From contig DPYO01000034.1 of assembly GCA_003535775.1 (NCBI GenBank), positions 1-6,459 of the forward strand: a stretch of DNA of 6,459 nt. Reading direction: 5' to 3'. The stretch comes from Fidelibacterota bacterium. GTDB taxonomy: Bacteria > Fidelibacterota > Marinisomatia > Marinisomatales > UBA8229. The notes beneath the pieces were generated by a model that worked only from the letters and a program-made list of their open reading frames with translations, made no database searches and was not told the origin of the DNA. Both the position numbers and the translations under genes were made by a program. Below are positions 1-5,728 of the stretch, one piece after another. Numbering within the stretch: position 1 is the stretch's first letter; the number at the start of each line of letters is the position of its first letter.

Positions 1-797
1 GCCTCTTGCCACATTTTATCTTTGGCTAGGGGATTATCTTTTTCCTGGCTGATTCGTTTCAGAGCGTATTGAATAATATGAATACCGTCACGGGGAGAAA
101 AATCCAGGTCCAACTGATGGGATTTTTGCAGGAAATCCACAGTCATTTTTAAAAGGTCTTCCCCTGAAAAGGGAAGATGATATCTGAGTATAGCCAATTC
201 ATCCTGGTAACTGGGCATTGCCAGCTGCAAGGTGGGTTGTAAACGCGACAGGATATAATCGGGAATTTCGAAAGTGGATTCGTCATTATTCATTGTCACG
301 CAGGCACGAAACTCCTTGTGAGCTTGAATCTTGATCCCCGCAATAATGGATTCCACGTAACGCCGGTGATCGAGAAGGGGAGCCAATGAGGCCCAGCTTT
401 TTTCATTCATGCGGTTGCCTTCATCAAGAATGCAAATACCGCCCTCAATTATGGCGCATACAAGAGGCGATGCATGATATGAAATCTTTCCCTTTTCTGA
501 GAGAACCGGCGTGATTAACAGGTCCTCCGGGCGGGTGTCACTGGTGCACTGGAATATATACAGGGGCTGATTTCTTTGATTCGCGGCTACCATAGCCAGG
601 GTGGTTTTTCCGATCCCGGGCATTCCGGTTATTCTTGGTGAAAGGGGGAAGTCCTTTTCGGATATCACCATCCAGCAAGCCTGAATTTGCCTGAGGACTT
701 CTTCCTGGCCAATCCACTCAGAAGAGGTGTTATCGGGTTGGCTCAAATGTAGAGTGACCCCATCTATTTCTATTGTCTTTTTTGTTGTCGTATTCAA
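1..797 (-). CDS. MoxR-like AAA+ ATPase, N-terminal part (runs off the left edge)
   Basis: The reverse strand is open from a TTG at 797 to the window edge, giving 265 residues with no stop. An in-frame stop lies 36 bp upstream of the TTG, and an AAGGA sits 7 nt before it, so TTG is the best start. The AAA+ core is complete: Walker A TGMPGIGKTT (residues 57-66), Walker B ICILDEGNRM (121-130, with Asp125-Glu126), a sensor-1-like Asn in VTMNND (167-172), a candidate arginine finger in ILSRLQ (Arg185) and a sensor-2-like SPRDG (Arg236). The stretch after Walker B (NEKSWASLAPLLDHRRY) is typical of the MoxR/AAA_5 group. These ATPases usually act as chaperones that insert cofactors or remodel partners, often VWA-domain proteins. 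Any such partner gene would lie beyond the left edge. Family assignment is firm; the client and the C-terminus are unknown. Confidence 0.9.
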   Translation of the reverse strand, partial: MNTTTKKTIEIDGVTLHLSQPDNTSSEWIGQEEVLRQIQACWMVISEKDFPLSPRITGMPGIGKTTLAMVAANQRNQPLYIFQCTSDTRPEDLLITPVLSEKGKISYHASPLVCAIIEGGICILDEGNRMNEKSWASLAPLLDHRRYVESIIAGIKIQAHKEFRACVTMNNDESTFEIPDYILSRLQPTLQLAMPSYQDELAILRYHLPFSGEDLLKMTVDFLQKSHQLDLDFSPRDGIHIIQYALKRISQEKDNPLAKDKMWQE

Positions 798-804
798 TAT
801 GTGA

Positions 805-809
805 TCCTT
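805..809 (-). promoter_or_regulatory. Ribosome binding site deciding the TTG start of the MoxR-like gene
   Basis: On the reverse strand an AAGGA lies 7 nt before the TTG at 797. There is no ATG or GTG in frame between the upstream stop and the TTG, so this site fixes a non-ATG start. Confidence 0.65.
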
Positions 810-834
810 CTGGCAAAAAGTTATTTCGGCTCAA

Positions 835-848
835 TGAGCTATTGCTCA
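835..848. promoter_or_regulatory. Small dyad in the divergent intergenic region
   Basis: The 112 bp between the two divergent starts (797 on the minus strand, 910 on the plus strand) must hold promoters for both sides. In it is a perfect 5-bp inverted repeat, TGAGC and GCTCA, separated by TATT. Further along, TTTAAT at 866-871 matches a -10 box at five of six positions for rightward transcription. The hexamer 18 bp upstream of it, TTGCTC, matches only half of a -35 box. I infer a divergent control region. The dyad could be an operator half-pair or chance; the evidence is weak. Confidence 0.25.
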
Positions 849-909
849 CTGGTCGGCTCTCCTGCTTTAATGATACACTATGCACAAGTAAATTTTCACA
901 GGAGATGGA

Positions 910-1080
910 GTGGACGATCTGGTTACAATTTTGATAGTGGCTTTTCCTTTAGGGATGATGATTTTATTGGTCAAATACATGAAGTTCATCCATAACCAAC
1001 CTAGAATGGAAGAGGAACGCCGACAGAAAGAGGCTAAAGAGAACTCTCAGCCAGCCAACCAAACTGAAAATGATGTCTGA
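910..1080 (+). CDS. Small single-span membrane protein (56 aa), unassigned
   Basis: A GTG start at 910 follows AGGAG (900-904) by 5 nt. An in-frame stop at 889-891 rules out a longer form. The product has one hydrophobic segment, residues 4-21 (LVTILIVAFPLGMMILLV). It is followed by a basic KYMKF stretch and a charged, Gln/Glu/Lys/Arg-rich tail (32-56) with a run of acidic residues and EERRQKEAKE. By the positive-inside rule the tail should be cytoplasmic and the N-terminus outside. The gene ends inside the start of the next one: its TGA at 1078-1080 lies 5 nt past the ATG at 1070, and no Shine-Dalgarno precedes that ATG. This strongly suggests translational coupling, with this the first gene of the operon. 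I recognise no family; a small membrane anchor or accessory subunit for its neighbours is possible. Confidence 0.72.
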   Translation: MDDLVTILIVAFPLGMMILLVKYMKFIHNQPRMEEERRQKEAKENSQPANQTENDV

Positions 1081-1675
1081 TAATCATCAAACCGATGTTT
1101 TTTTTGACGAATATATCGAGCGGTTTTTGTCTGAAAACAAAGCCGCCCGCTGTCTGAATGATGATCTTTCTGATTGCGGTGTTGGCTTAATGCCCCTGGT
1201 CGATCATTGCACTCTACGAACTCTTGATGTCAATACACGCGCTAAAGATCTTCTTCGCTTGGGTTTTTCTCAGGATCAAACCCTGGGCGTTCTTGAATTC
1301 GATAATTGGTGGGCCAAGGTTTATAGAAAACCGGGCTACCCAAGTTTGTTTGTAGATCAGGCTTTTGAGGGGAAACGTGGCGAACCCAGCCTTATCCCTG
1401 ATTGGGTTCAAACACACGGGGATCAATGTTTCCACCATATTGCCGTTTTGGTTCAGGATATTAAGCACGCTATCGACAAAATGCAAGCTCGGAAGATAGA
1501 ATTTTCCGGTCAGATTGTGGGTGCCCCGAATACGGATTTACGGCAAATCTTTACCCAACCAGAAAATAAAAATGGCAAGGCCTATACGGTTCTGGAACTT
1601 ATAGAACGGCATAACGGCTATCAAGGTTTTTTGCCTCCCCAGGCTGACGGCTTGATGGAGTCCTCCCGCCTCTAG
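1070..1675 (+). CDS. VOC-superfamily protein, 4-hydroxyphenylpyruvate dioxygenase-like
   Basis: The 201-residue product looks like a single VOC (glyoxalase/dioxygenase) fold after an N-terminal extension of about 40 residues. The first beta-alpha unit begins at MPLVDHCTLRTLD (41-53), the second at CFHHIAVLVQDI (120-131), and the end reads VLELIERHNGYQGFLP (174-189). The last stretch resembles the C-terminal metal-binding strand of HPPD, which ends in a Glu followed by an Arg three or four residues on. The likely 2-His-1-Glu iron ligands are His46, His123 (or His122) and Glu176. True HPPD is about 350 residues with two VOC domains; this protein has about half of that, so it should not be called HPPD. 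The substrate is unknown; a 2-oxoacid or a thiol adduct is plausible. An ATG at 1073 is an equally possible start. It overlaps the upstream small gene and leads 16 bp on to the FAD oxidase. Confidence 0.82.
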   Translation: MMSDNHQTDVFFDEYIERFLSENKAARCLNDDLSDCGVGLMPLVDHCTLRTLDVNTRAKDLLRLGFSQDQTLGVLEFDNWWAKVYRKPGYPSLFVDQAFEGKRGEPSLIPDWVQTHGDQCFHHIAVLVQDIKHAIDKMQARKIEFSGQIVGAPNTDLRQIFTQPENKNGKAYTVLELIERHNGYQGFLPPQADGLMESSRL

Positions 1676-1690
1676 GATTTGTGAAAATCC
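1675..1690 (+). promoter_or_regulatory. Intercistronic hairpin over the ribosome-binding region of the FAD oxidase gene
   Basis: A perfect 6-bp inverted repeat, GGATTT and AAATCC, encloses GTGA. In RNA this is a short stem closed by a GNRA-type tetraloop. It begins at the last base of the VOC stop codon and ends 1 nt before the ATG at 1692. The only Shine-Dalgarno-like bases upstream of that ATG (AGGA, 1674-1677, 14 nt away) lie in the left arm. Ribosomes arriving from the VOC gene would have to melt it, so it may couple translation. It has no T-tract and is not a terminator. A stem this short could also be chance. Confidence 0.35.
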
Positions 1691-1691
1691 A

Positions 1692-3110
1692 ATGATTAGA
1701 AAAACGCAACCTGAATTCATTGTACCCTACTTAAGAGATGCTTCCAATTTTTCAGGAGGGAATGCTGAGGAGGTTGTCATTCCTGAAACTTCGGATGAAC
1801 TGGCGGATTTCCTGAAAAATGAAACCCGACCGGTAACCATTGCCGGCGCGGGAACAGGTTTGACTGCCTCACGTATCCCGTCTGGAGGCATTATTGTTTC
1901 ATTAGAGCGGTTAAATAGTATTGCAAAAGAAGGGGAGGGAAGAGTAAGGGTTGGTCCGGCTGTATCATTAAACGAACTGCAGGGTTTTCTGGCTCCTACA
2001 GGATGGTTTTATCCACCCAATCCCACTGAGGCATTGGCATCACTGGGTGGTACCCTGGCGACCAATGCTTCCGGGTCCCGGAGTTACAAATATGGAGTAA
2101 CGCGTGATTATGTTGAAGAAGTTGAATTGATTCTGGTGGATGGCAGGAAAATTTTTCTCAAACGAGGACTGAAAATCACAGAACCACTCAGGTTTGAAGA
2201 CGGCAGTAAAATTATTTTTCCGGATATTTCATACCAAAGCCCGGATTGCAAAAATGCGGCAGGTTATTTTGTCCATCCAGGTATGGACTGGCTGGATCTG
2301 TTTATTGGGTCGGATGGCACACTTGGGATCTTTACAGACATTGTCCTGCGCCTGGCTCCCCGTCCGGATGATTTTGTGAGTGGTATTTTATTTTTTGAAG
2401 AGGAACGCTCCTGTTGGCAGTTGATTCCAAAAATTAAATCTTTTGATAGGTATAAGATTGATCCCTGTTCGCTGGAATATTTTGATCATAACGCCCTGGA
2501 AAGGTTGAAGGCCAAATATAAAGCCATACCCACCCATTCCAAAGTGGCTTTGTTTTTTGAACAAGATGTCCTTAAAAGGGAATATTATGATTTGATATTG
2601 GAAAACTGGTATGAATTTTTGAGTGAAGAAAATATTATGCTTGATGATTCATGGTTTGCTCAGGGGCCAAAGGATGTGCAGATGTTTCACGATTTCAGGC
2701 ATGATGTCCCGGCAATTATAAATGAGGAAAATAGTCGGGCCGACCGGGTTAAACTAGGTACAGACATGGCTGTCCCGGATAAATATTTTATGTCGATGAT
2801 GCAGTTTTACCGGAAAACTCTGAAAGCTAATGACTTGGATTACGTCATGTTTGGCCATTTGGGGGATAATCATTTACATATAAATCTTCTGCCAGAAGAG
2901 TCCCAAAGAGATGTAGCACAAAAGGTCTACGATCAAATGGTAGACCAGATTTTAGAATGGGGGGGGACGGTTTCTGCAGAACATGGTATAGGAAAACTGA
3001 AAAAAAAATATTTTGCTAAAATGGTTGGACCAAGTGGTTTAGAAGATTTAAATAAAATTAAATATTGCCTCGATCCGGAAAACAGGTTGGGTGCCGGGAA
3101 TATGCTATGA
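1692..3110 (+). CDS. FAD-linked oxidase, GlcD / D-2-hydroxyacid dehydrogenase family
   Basis: The 472-residue protein has the family's usual length and both domains. The N-terminal PCMH-type FAD domain shows the pyrophosphate loop AGAGTGLTAS (51-60), then NPTEALASLGGTLATNASG (110-128) and the YGVTRDYVEEVELILVDG stretch (134-151), and ends near FIGSDGTLGIFTDIVLR (204-220). The C-terminal FAD-oxidase domain has DRVKLGTDMAVP (351-362), the His-rich GHLGDNHLHINLL (388-400; His389, His394, His396), and SAEHGIGKLKK (428-438; Glu430-His431). The His cluster and the Glu-His pair are the metal and substrate residues of D-lactate/glycolate-type dehydrogenases. Family members oxidise a 2-hydroxyacid to the 2-oxoacid and pass electrons to a cytochrome or ETF. 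No signal peptide is seen. The end, GAGNML, lacks the NPGK motif common at the C-terminus of relatives. The specific substrate cannot be read from the sequence. It is the third gene of a likely operon. Confidence 0.9.
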   Translation: MIRKTQPEFIVPYLRDASNFSGGNAEEVVIPETSDELADFLKNETRPVTIAGAGTGLTASRIPSGGIIVSLERLNSIAKEGEGRVRVGPAVSLNELQGFLAPTGWFYPPNPTEALASLGGTLATNASGSRSYKYGVTRDYVEEVELILVDGRKIFLKRGLKITEPLRFEDGSKIIFPDISYQSPDCKNAAGYFVHPGMDWLDLFIGSDGTLGIFTDIVLRLAPRPDDFVSGILFFEEERSCWQLIPKIKSFDRYKIDPCSLEYFDHNALERLKAKYKAIPTHSKVALFFEQDVLKREYYDLILENWYEFLSEENIMLDDSWFAQGPKDVQMFHDFRHDVPAIINEENSRADRVKLGTDMAVPDKYFMSMMQFYRKTLKANDLDYVMFGHLGDNHLHINLLPEESQRDVAQKVYDQMVDQILEWGGTVSAEHGIGKLKKKYFAKMVGPSGLEDLNKIKYCLDPENRLGAGNML

Positions 3111-3133
3111 AGCCCTTTTTAGCACCATCGCTA

Positions 3134-3163
3134 TTGACAGTATAAGGATGGAAGGAGTAAAAT
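3134..3163 (+). promoter_or_regulatory. Sigma70-type promoter for the HNH protein gene
   Basis: TTGACA (3134-3139) is a perfect -35 consensus, and TAAAAT (3158-3163) matches the -10 consensus at five of six positions. They are separated by 18 bp, 66 bp upstream of the HNH start. A start of transcription near 3170 would leave a leader of about 60 nt. It lies just after the FAD oxidase stop, so the HNH gene can be expressed apart from the upstream operon. Confidence 0.55.
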
Positions 3164-3228
3164 TCCCCGGATTACCTTGATAGGGCCTAGTTAAAGCAAG
3201 TCAAGTTATTCCAGGGAGGTTTGGAAAC

Positions 3229-3771
3229 ATGCTCGATGCGTTTAAAAGCCTGGTTTTGAATTATTCTTATGAGCCGCTTCAATTTTGTACTGCTCGTCAT
3301 GCCATAACCATGATTTTTGGCGGCAGGGCCGAGGGGTTGGATAGCGCAGGATATTTAGTCCGTACTCCCTCGACCAGTTTCGAACTTCCTACTGTGATAC
3401 GTGTTTTGAAAATGGTTCGACGAAACCGGAAAAAGGGTTTGGCATTTAGCAAAAAAAATATTCTAAGAAGAGATAATTACACTTGCCAATATTGCGGGAT
3501 TTCCACCCATCCCCTTACAGTGGATCATGTGGTCCCCAAGTCCCGTGGAGGAAAAACCAATTGGACGAATATCGTTGTTGCCTGCAAAACCTGCAATCTT
3601 AAAAAAGGTGACCGAACCCCCTTGGAGGTAGACATGACATTGGTTCGCCTTCCCAGAAAACCAGATTATCAATTTATTCCTTTCATCGTTCCATCCGGAC
3701 CGGATTCCCATGTTGAAATCTGGCAAAAATACCTGCCCAATAAAATCCTGGCTAAGTCTGCGGCCTTTTAA
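3229..3771 (+). CDS. HNH endonuclease-family protein
   Basis: The ATG is preceded by GGGAGGT (3214-3220) at 8 nt, a very strong ribosome binding site. The 180-residue product has an N-terminal segment of about 70 residues (NYSYEPLQFCTARHAITMIF, 11-30, with many charged residues near 64-70) and a zinc-ribbon HNH domain. The first metal pair is CQYC (Cys86, Cys89). The catalytic region is LTVDHVVPKSRGG (96-108), with Asp99-His100. Next is NWTNIVVACKTCNLKKGDRTP (111-131), giving Asn114, Cys119, Cys122 and Asn123. A C-terminal tail of about 50 residues follows. The HNH fold nicks or cuts nucleic acid using one metal ion. Proteins of this layout are common single-copy chromosomal genes, and no restriction or phage gene is next to it, so a housekeeping DNA-handling role is more likely than defence. 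Function is otherwise unknown. Confidence 0.88.
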   Translation: MLDAFKSLVLNYSYEPLQFCTARHAITMIFGGRAEGLDSAGYLVRTPSTSFELPTVIRVLKMVRRNRKKGLAFSKKNILRRDNYTCQYCGISTHPLTVDHVVPKSRGGKTNWTNIVVACKTCNLKKGDRTPLEVDMTLVRLPRKPDYQFIPFIVPSGPDSHVEIWQKYLPNKILAKSAAF

Positions 3772-3776
3772 CCCAC

Positions 3777-3796
3777 ATACTATACGGGTATACTAT
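3777..3796. promoter_or_regulatory. Operator-like palindrome upstream of the HPr-fusion gene
   Basis: Two arms of 9 bp, ATACTATAC and GTATACTAT, flank a GG centre, and eight of the nine positions pair. ATACTAT also occurs twice as a direct repeat at 13-bp spacing (3777-3783 and 3790-3796). TATACT at 3789-3794 matches a -10 box at five of six positions but has no convincing -35. A transcription-factor site overlapping a promoter is a reasonable guess. It is AT-rich and short, so chance cannot be excluded. Confidence 0.4.
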
Positions 3797-3797
3797 T

Positions 3798-3814
3798 ACT
3801 GGTCTTCTACCAGT
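3798..3814 (+). other. Second inverted repeat in the 3772-3851 gap (6-bp stem)
   Basis: ACTGGT and ACCAGT pair perfectly around CTTCT. The sequence just after it is TGATAGACTG, with no T-run, so it is not a standard intrinsic terminator. It lies 1 bp after the 3777-3796 palindrome and could be part of the same control region or a weak transcript end for the HNH gene. Confidence 0.35.
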
Positions 3815-3851
3815 TGATAGACTGAAACTTTTCCTGTAGGCAATAAAACAG

Positions 3852-5174
3852 ATGGAAGCTAAATCTCTTATTCAGATTATTTCTGAGGGCGAATTTTTAC
3901 AGATAGTTCAGGCACCTTCTAACCTGTTTTTCAAGGTCAGTGCTTTATTTTGTGAAAAGTTGAAAGACGGTAAGGAAATATCCCGAAAATTTTATTCCAG
4001 TCTGATCCAGGAAACGGAATATCTGGAAAGCGTTCTCGATGAACACGGAGCCCGAGAAAACAAGACATGGTCCTTTTTCTCGGAATATGTTGCGTGTGTT
4101 CGCAATCTTTCTATCGCCGCATTTTATATAAAACATATTTTGGACCGGTACCCTTACTATAACCTTGGAGAATCTGAAGAGAACGCTCAGGCTTTCCATG
4201 AAAGCGCCTACAAGGCTCTGGACTTTCTAAACACTTCTATACTGGGTTTAAGGGCTGAAGTTGTAAGGACAGGACAAGTAAACGGCTTGGAAATTTCCGA
4301 AGAGCTGTTTTCGATGGACGAGTTTTCCGAAATCGAATCGAATAAGCGCCTGCCGAGAACTATTTTGGAAGATGAAGTTCAAGAAGAACAGGAGAGGGTC
4401 ATAGAACTTTGCAAAAAATACCGGAAAGTCGCGAAAATGGTCAAGGATATGGGGGTTGAAAGAAATGACGATCCTGATGCGTTCCGCCATGTTATTCCAT
4501 CAAAACTAGATGAAAAGCTGGTACGAATGTTTAAAGAACTGGTCCATAGCGTTCAGTCAGAATACGATACGTATGTTAAGAATACCCGGTTGGAACAGGC
4601 CCGAGCGGATTTAAAAAATATGAGAGGATATATTTCCATGCCCCTCCACCTTCTTGAGGTGGTCCTCTGGCTCTGTCATTTTTATGAACGTCATGAAGAT
4701 GATATTCGTCATGGAGAGTGCAAACAACAAATCTCTAGAGTGGTAAATAAGGAAGTTTTGCTGAGGCAAATTTTTAATTTTGGTTTTCATTACAGTAAAT
4801 ACTACCTTCAAGAAGGCGACAAGTTGGTTAAGAATATTTTGATGGGGTTTGTGGAAAACGTGAGGGCTGAAGTTCCTATCCCACACCCCCTGGGGTTTCA
4901 TGCCAGACCTTCAACGTTCATTTCCTTAATTGCCCGTCATCATGAAGGTGAATTGCACATGATTATTGATGAGGATAAATTTAACGCTAAATCGGTTATG
5001 AGTCTTTTGCAGGCAGGAGGCATTCTTGCTGACAAGGGTTATCAAAAGGTTGTCCTGGAAGGTTCTCGTCAGGCCATCAATGATGTAAAAATTCTGGCCC
5101 AGAATAATTATTGCGAAGAAGGAGAGTTCCCCCGTCAACTGAGCTATCTACGCCCAAATCAAGGCAATCACTGA
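3852..5174 (+). CDS. HPr-domain protein with a 335-residue N-terminal region
   Basis: The 440-residue product has a clear HPr phosphocarrier domain at its C-terminal end, about residues 336-422. The phosphorylatable His is in PLGFHARPST (347-355; His350), and NAKSVMSLLQAGG (378-390) carries Ser381 at the place of the regulatory Ser46. The N-terminal 335 residues match no family I recognise. They look largely alpha-helical, with heptad-like charged stretches (for example 173-200 and 225-256) and aromatic patches (265-279, 308-320), and no membrane segment. Normal HPr is a free protein of about 85-90 residues, so this is a fusion about five times that length. I infer a phosphorelay-responsive regulator or sensor rather than sugar transport; no transport component is in the window. 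The ATG follows AGG (3838-3840) at 11 nt. The Nudix gene starts 11 bp after the stop. Confidence 0.85.
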   Translation: MEAKSLIQIISEGEFLQIVQAPSNLFFKVSALFCEKLKDGKEISRKFYSSLIQETEYLESVLDEHGARENKTWSFFSEYVACVRNLSIAAFYIKHILDRYPYYNLGESEENAQAFHESAYKALDFLNTSILGLRAEVVRTGQVNGLEISEELFSMDEFSEIESNKRLPRTILEDEVQEEQERVIELCKKYRKVAKMVKDMGVERNDDPDAFRHVIPSKLDEKLVRMFKELVHSVQSEYDTYVKNTRLEQARADLKNMRGYISMPLHLLEVVLWLCHFYERHEDDIRHGECKQQISRVVNKEVLLRQIFNFGFHYSKYYLQEGDKLVKNILMGFVENVRAEVPIPHPLGFHARPSTFISLIARHHEGELHMIIDEDKFNAKSVMSLLQAGGILADKGYQKVVLEGSRQAINDVKILAQNNYCEEGEFPRQLSYLRPNQGNH

Positions 5175-5185
5175 ATGAATTTATT

Positions 5186-5728
5186 ATGAATGTTGAAAAT
5201 GAAATATATAATATTGTTGATGAAAATGACCAGATAATAGGGCAGGCCAGCCGGAAACATATTCATAAAAATAAATTGTTGCATCGATCCGTTCATACCC
5301 TTGTTTTTAATTCCAAAAAAGAATTGTTTTTACAAAAACGAGCTCTCTGTAAGGACGAAAATCCTGGGCTGTGGGACACTTCATCAGCTGGGCATGTTGA
5401 TGCTGGGGAATCCTACGATGCATGTGCTCATCGTGAACTTTGGGAAGAACTGAACTTAAAGGCTGCTTTGAAAACCTCCATAAAAATTTCAGCTTGTCAA
5501 GAAACCTACGGGGAGCATGTCCAAGTATACATCTGTGTAACGGATGATGCGATCAAAATTAATCTGGAAGAAATCAGCGAAGGAGCTTTTTTTAGTCTTG
5601 CCCAGATTCAGAAAGAGATATCCATAAACCCAGCCCAATTTACTTCTTCCTTTAAATTACTTTTTAATCAGATTCGCGATGCTGAAAATATCTCATTGAA
5701 TAAGATAGAATTTGAGGGAAAAATTTAA
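5186..5728 (+). CDS. Nudix hydrolase, IDI/YfcD-like
   Basis: From the ATG at 5186 the product is 180 residues and starts MNVENEIYNIVDENDQIIG, the usual N-terminus of this Nudix group. KLLHRSVHTLVFN (30-42), LFLQKRA (47-53) and LWDTSSAGHVDAGESY (62-77) follow the standard order. The Nudix box spans 69-91 with G69, E75, R83-E84-L85 and E87-E88; the usual Gly before the final hydrophobic residue is Asn90. This fold hydrolyses a nucleoside diphosphate linked to another group, using Mg2+ bound by the box glutamates. It lacks the active-site Cys/Glu pattern needed to call it IPP isomerase. The frame also opens at a TTG at 5111, adding 25 residues over the previous gene; I reject that because the added segment is unlike the family and overlaps 64 bp of HPr-gene coding sequence. 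No clear Shine-Dalgarno precedes 5186, so translation probably couples to the HPr-fusion gene. Confidence 0.87.
   Translation: MNVENEIYNIVDENDQIIGQASRKHIHKNKLLHRSVHTLVFNSKKELFLQKRALCKDENPGLWDTSSAGHVDAGESYDACAHRELWEELNLKAALKTSIKISACQETYGEHVQVYICVTDDAIKINLEEISEGAFFSLAQIQKEISINPAQFTSSFKLLFNQIRDAENISLNKIEFEGKI

Noticed and set aside
801..995. 64-codon plus-strand ORF starting with GTG in the divergent gap
   Set aside because: It lacks a good ribosome binding site (its start falls on the complement of the minus-strand one), has no recognisable features, and overlaps the better-supported 56-residue membrane protein frame at 910-1080.
1214..1486. Minus-strand ORFs inside the VOC, HNH, HPr-fusion and CvpA genes
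   Set aside because: They lie opposite strong coding genes with recognised domains, and their translations show no domain or conserved motif.
3107..3145. 12-codon ORF overlapping the FAD oxidase stop
   Set aside because: It is too short, has no ribosome binding site of its own, and overlaps the -35 box of the HNH promoter.
3798..3820. Intrinsic terminator for the HNH gene
   Set aside because: The stem is only 6 bp and is followed by TGATAGACTG rather than a run of T, so it does not meet the usual terminator pattern.
5111..5185. TTG-start extension of the Nudix gene by 25 residues
   Set aside because: The extra Arg-rich segment is unlike Nudix N-termini and lies wholly inside the HPr-fusion coding end or the short gap after it. 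The ATG at 5186 gives a family-typical start.
5186..5728. Isopentenyl-diphosphate isomerase (idi)
   Set aside because: The N-terminal layout is similar, but the TNTCCSHP-like active-site segment of IDI is replaced by WDTSSAGH, and a full Nudix hydrolase box is present.
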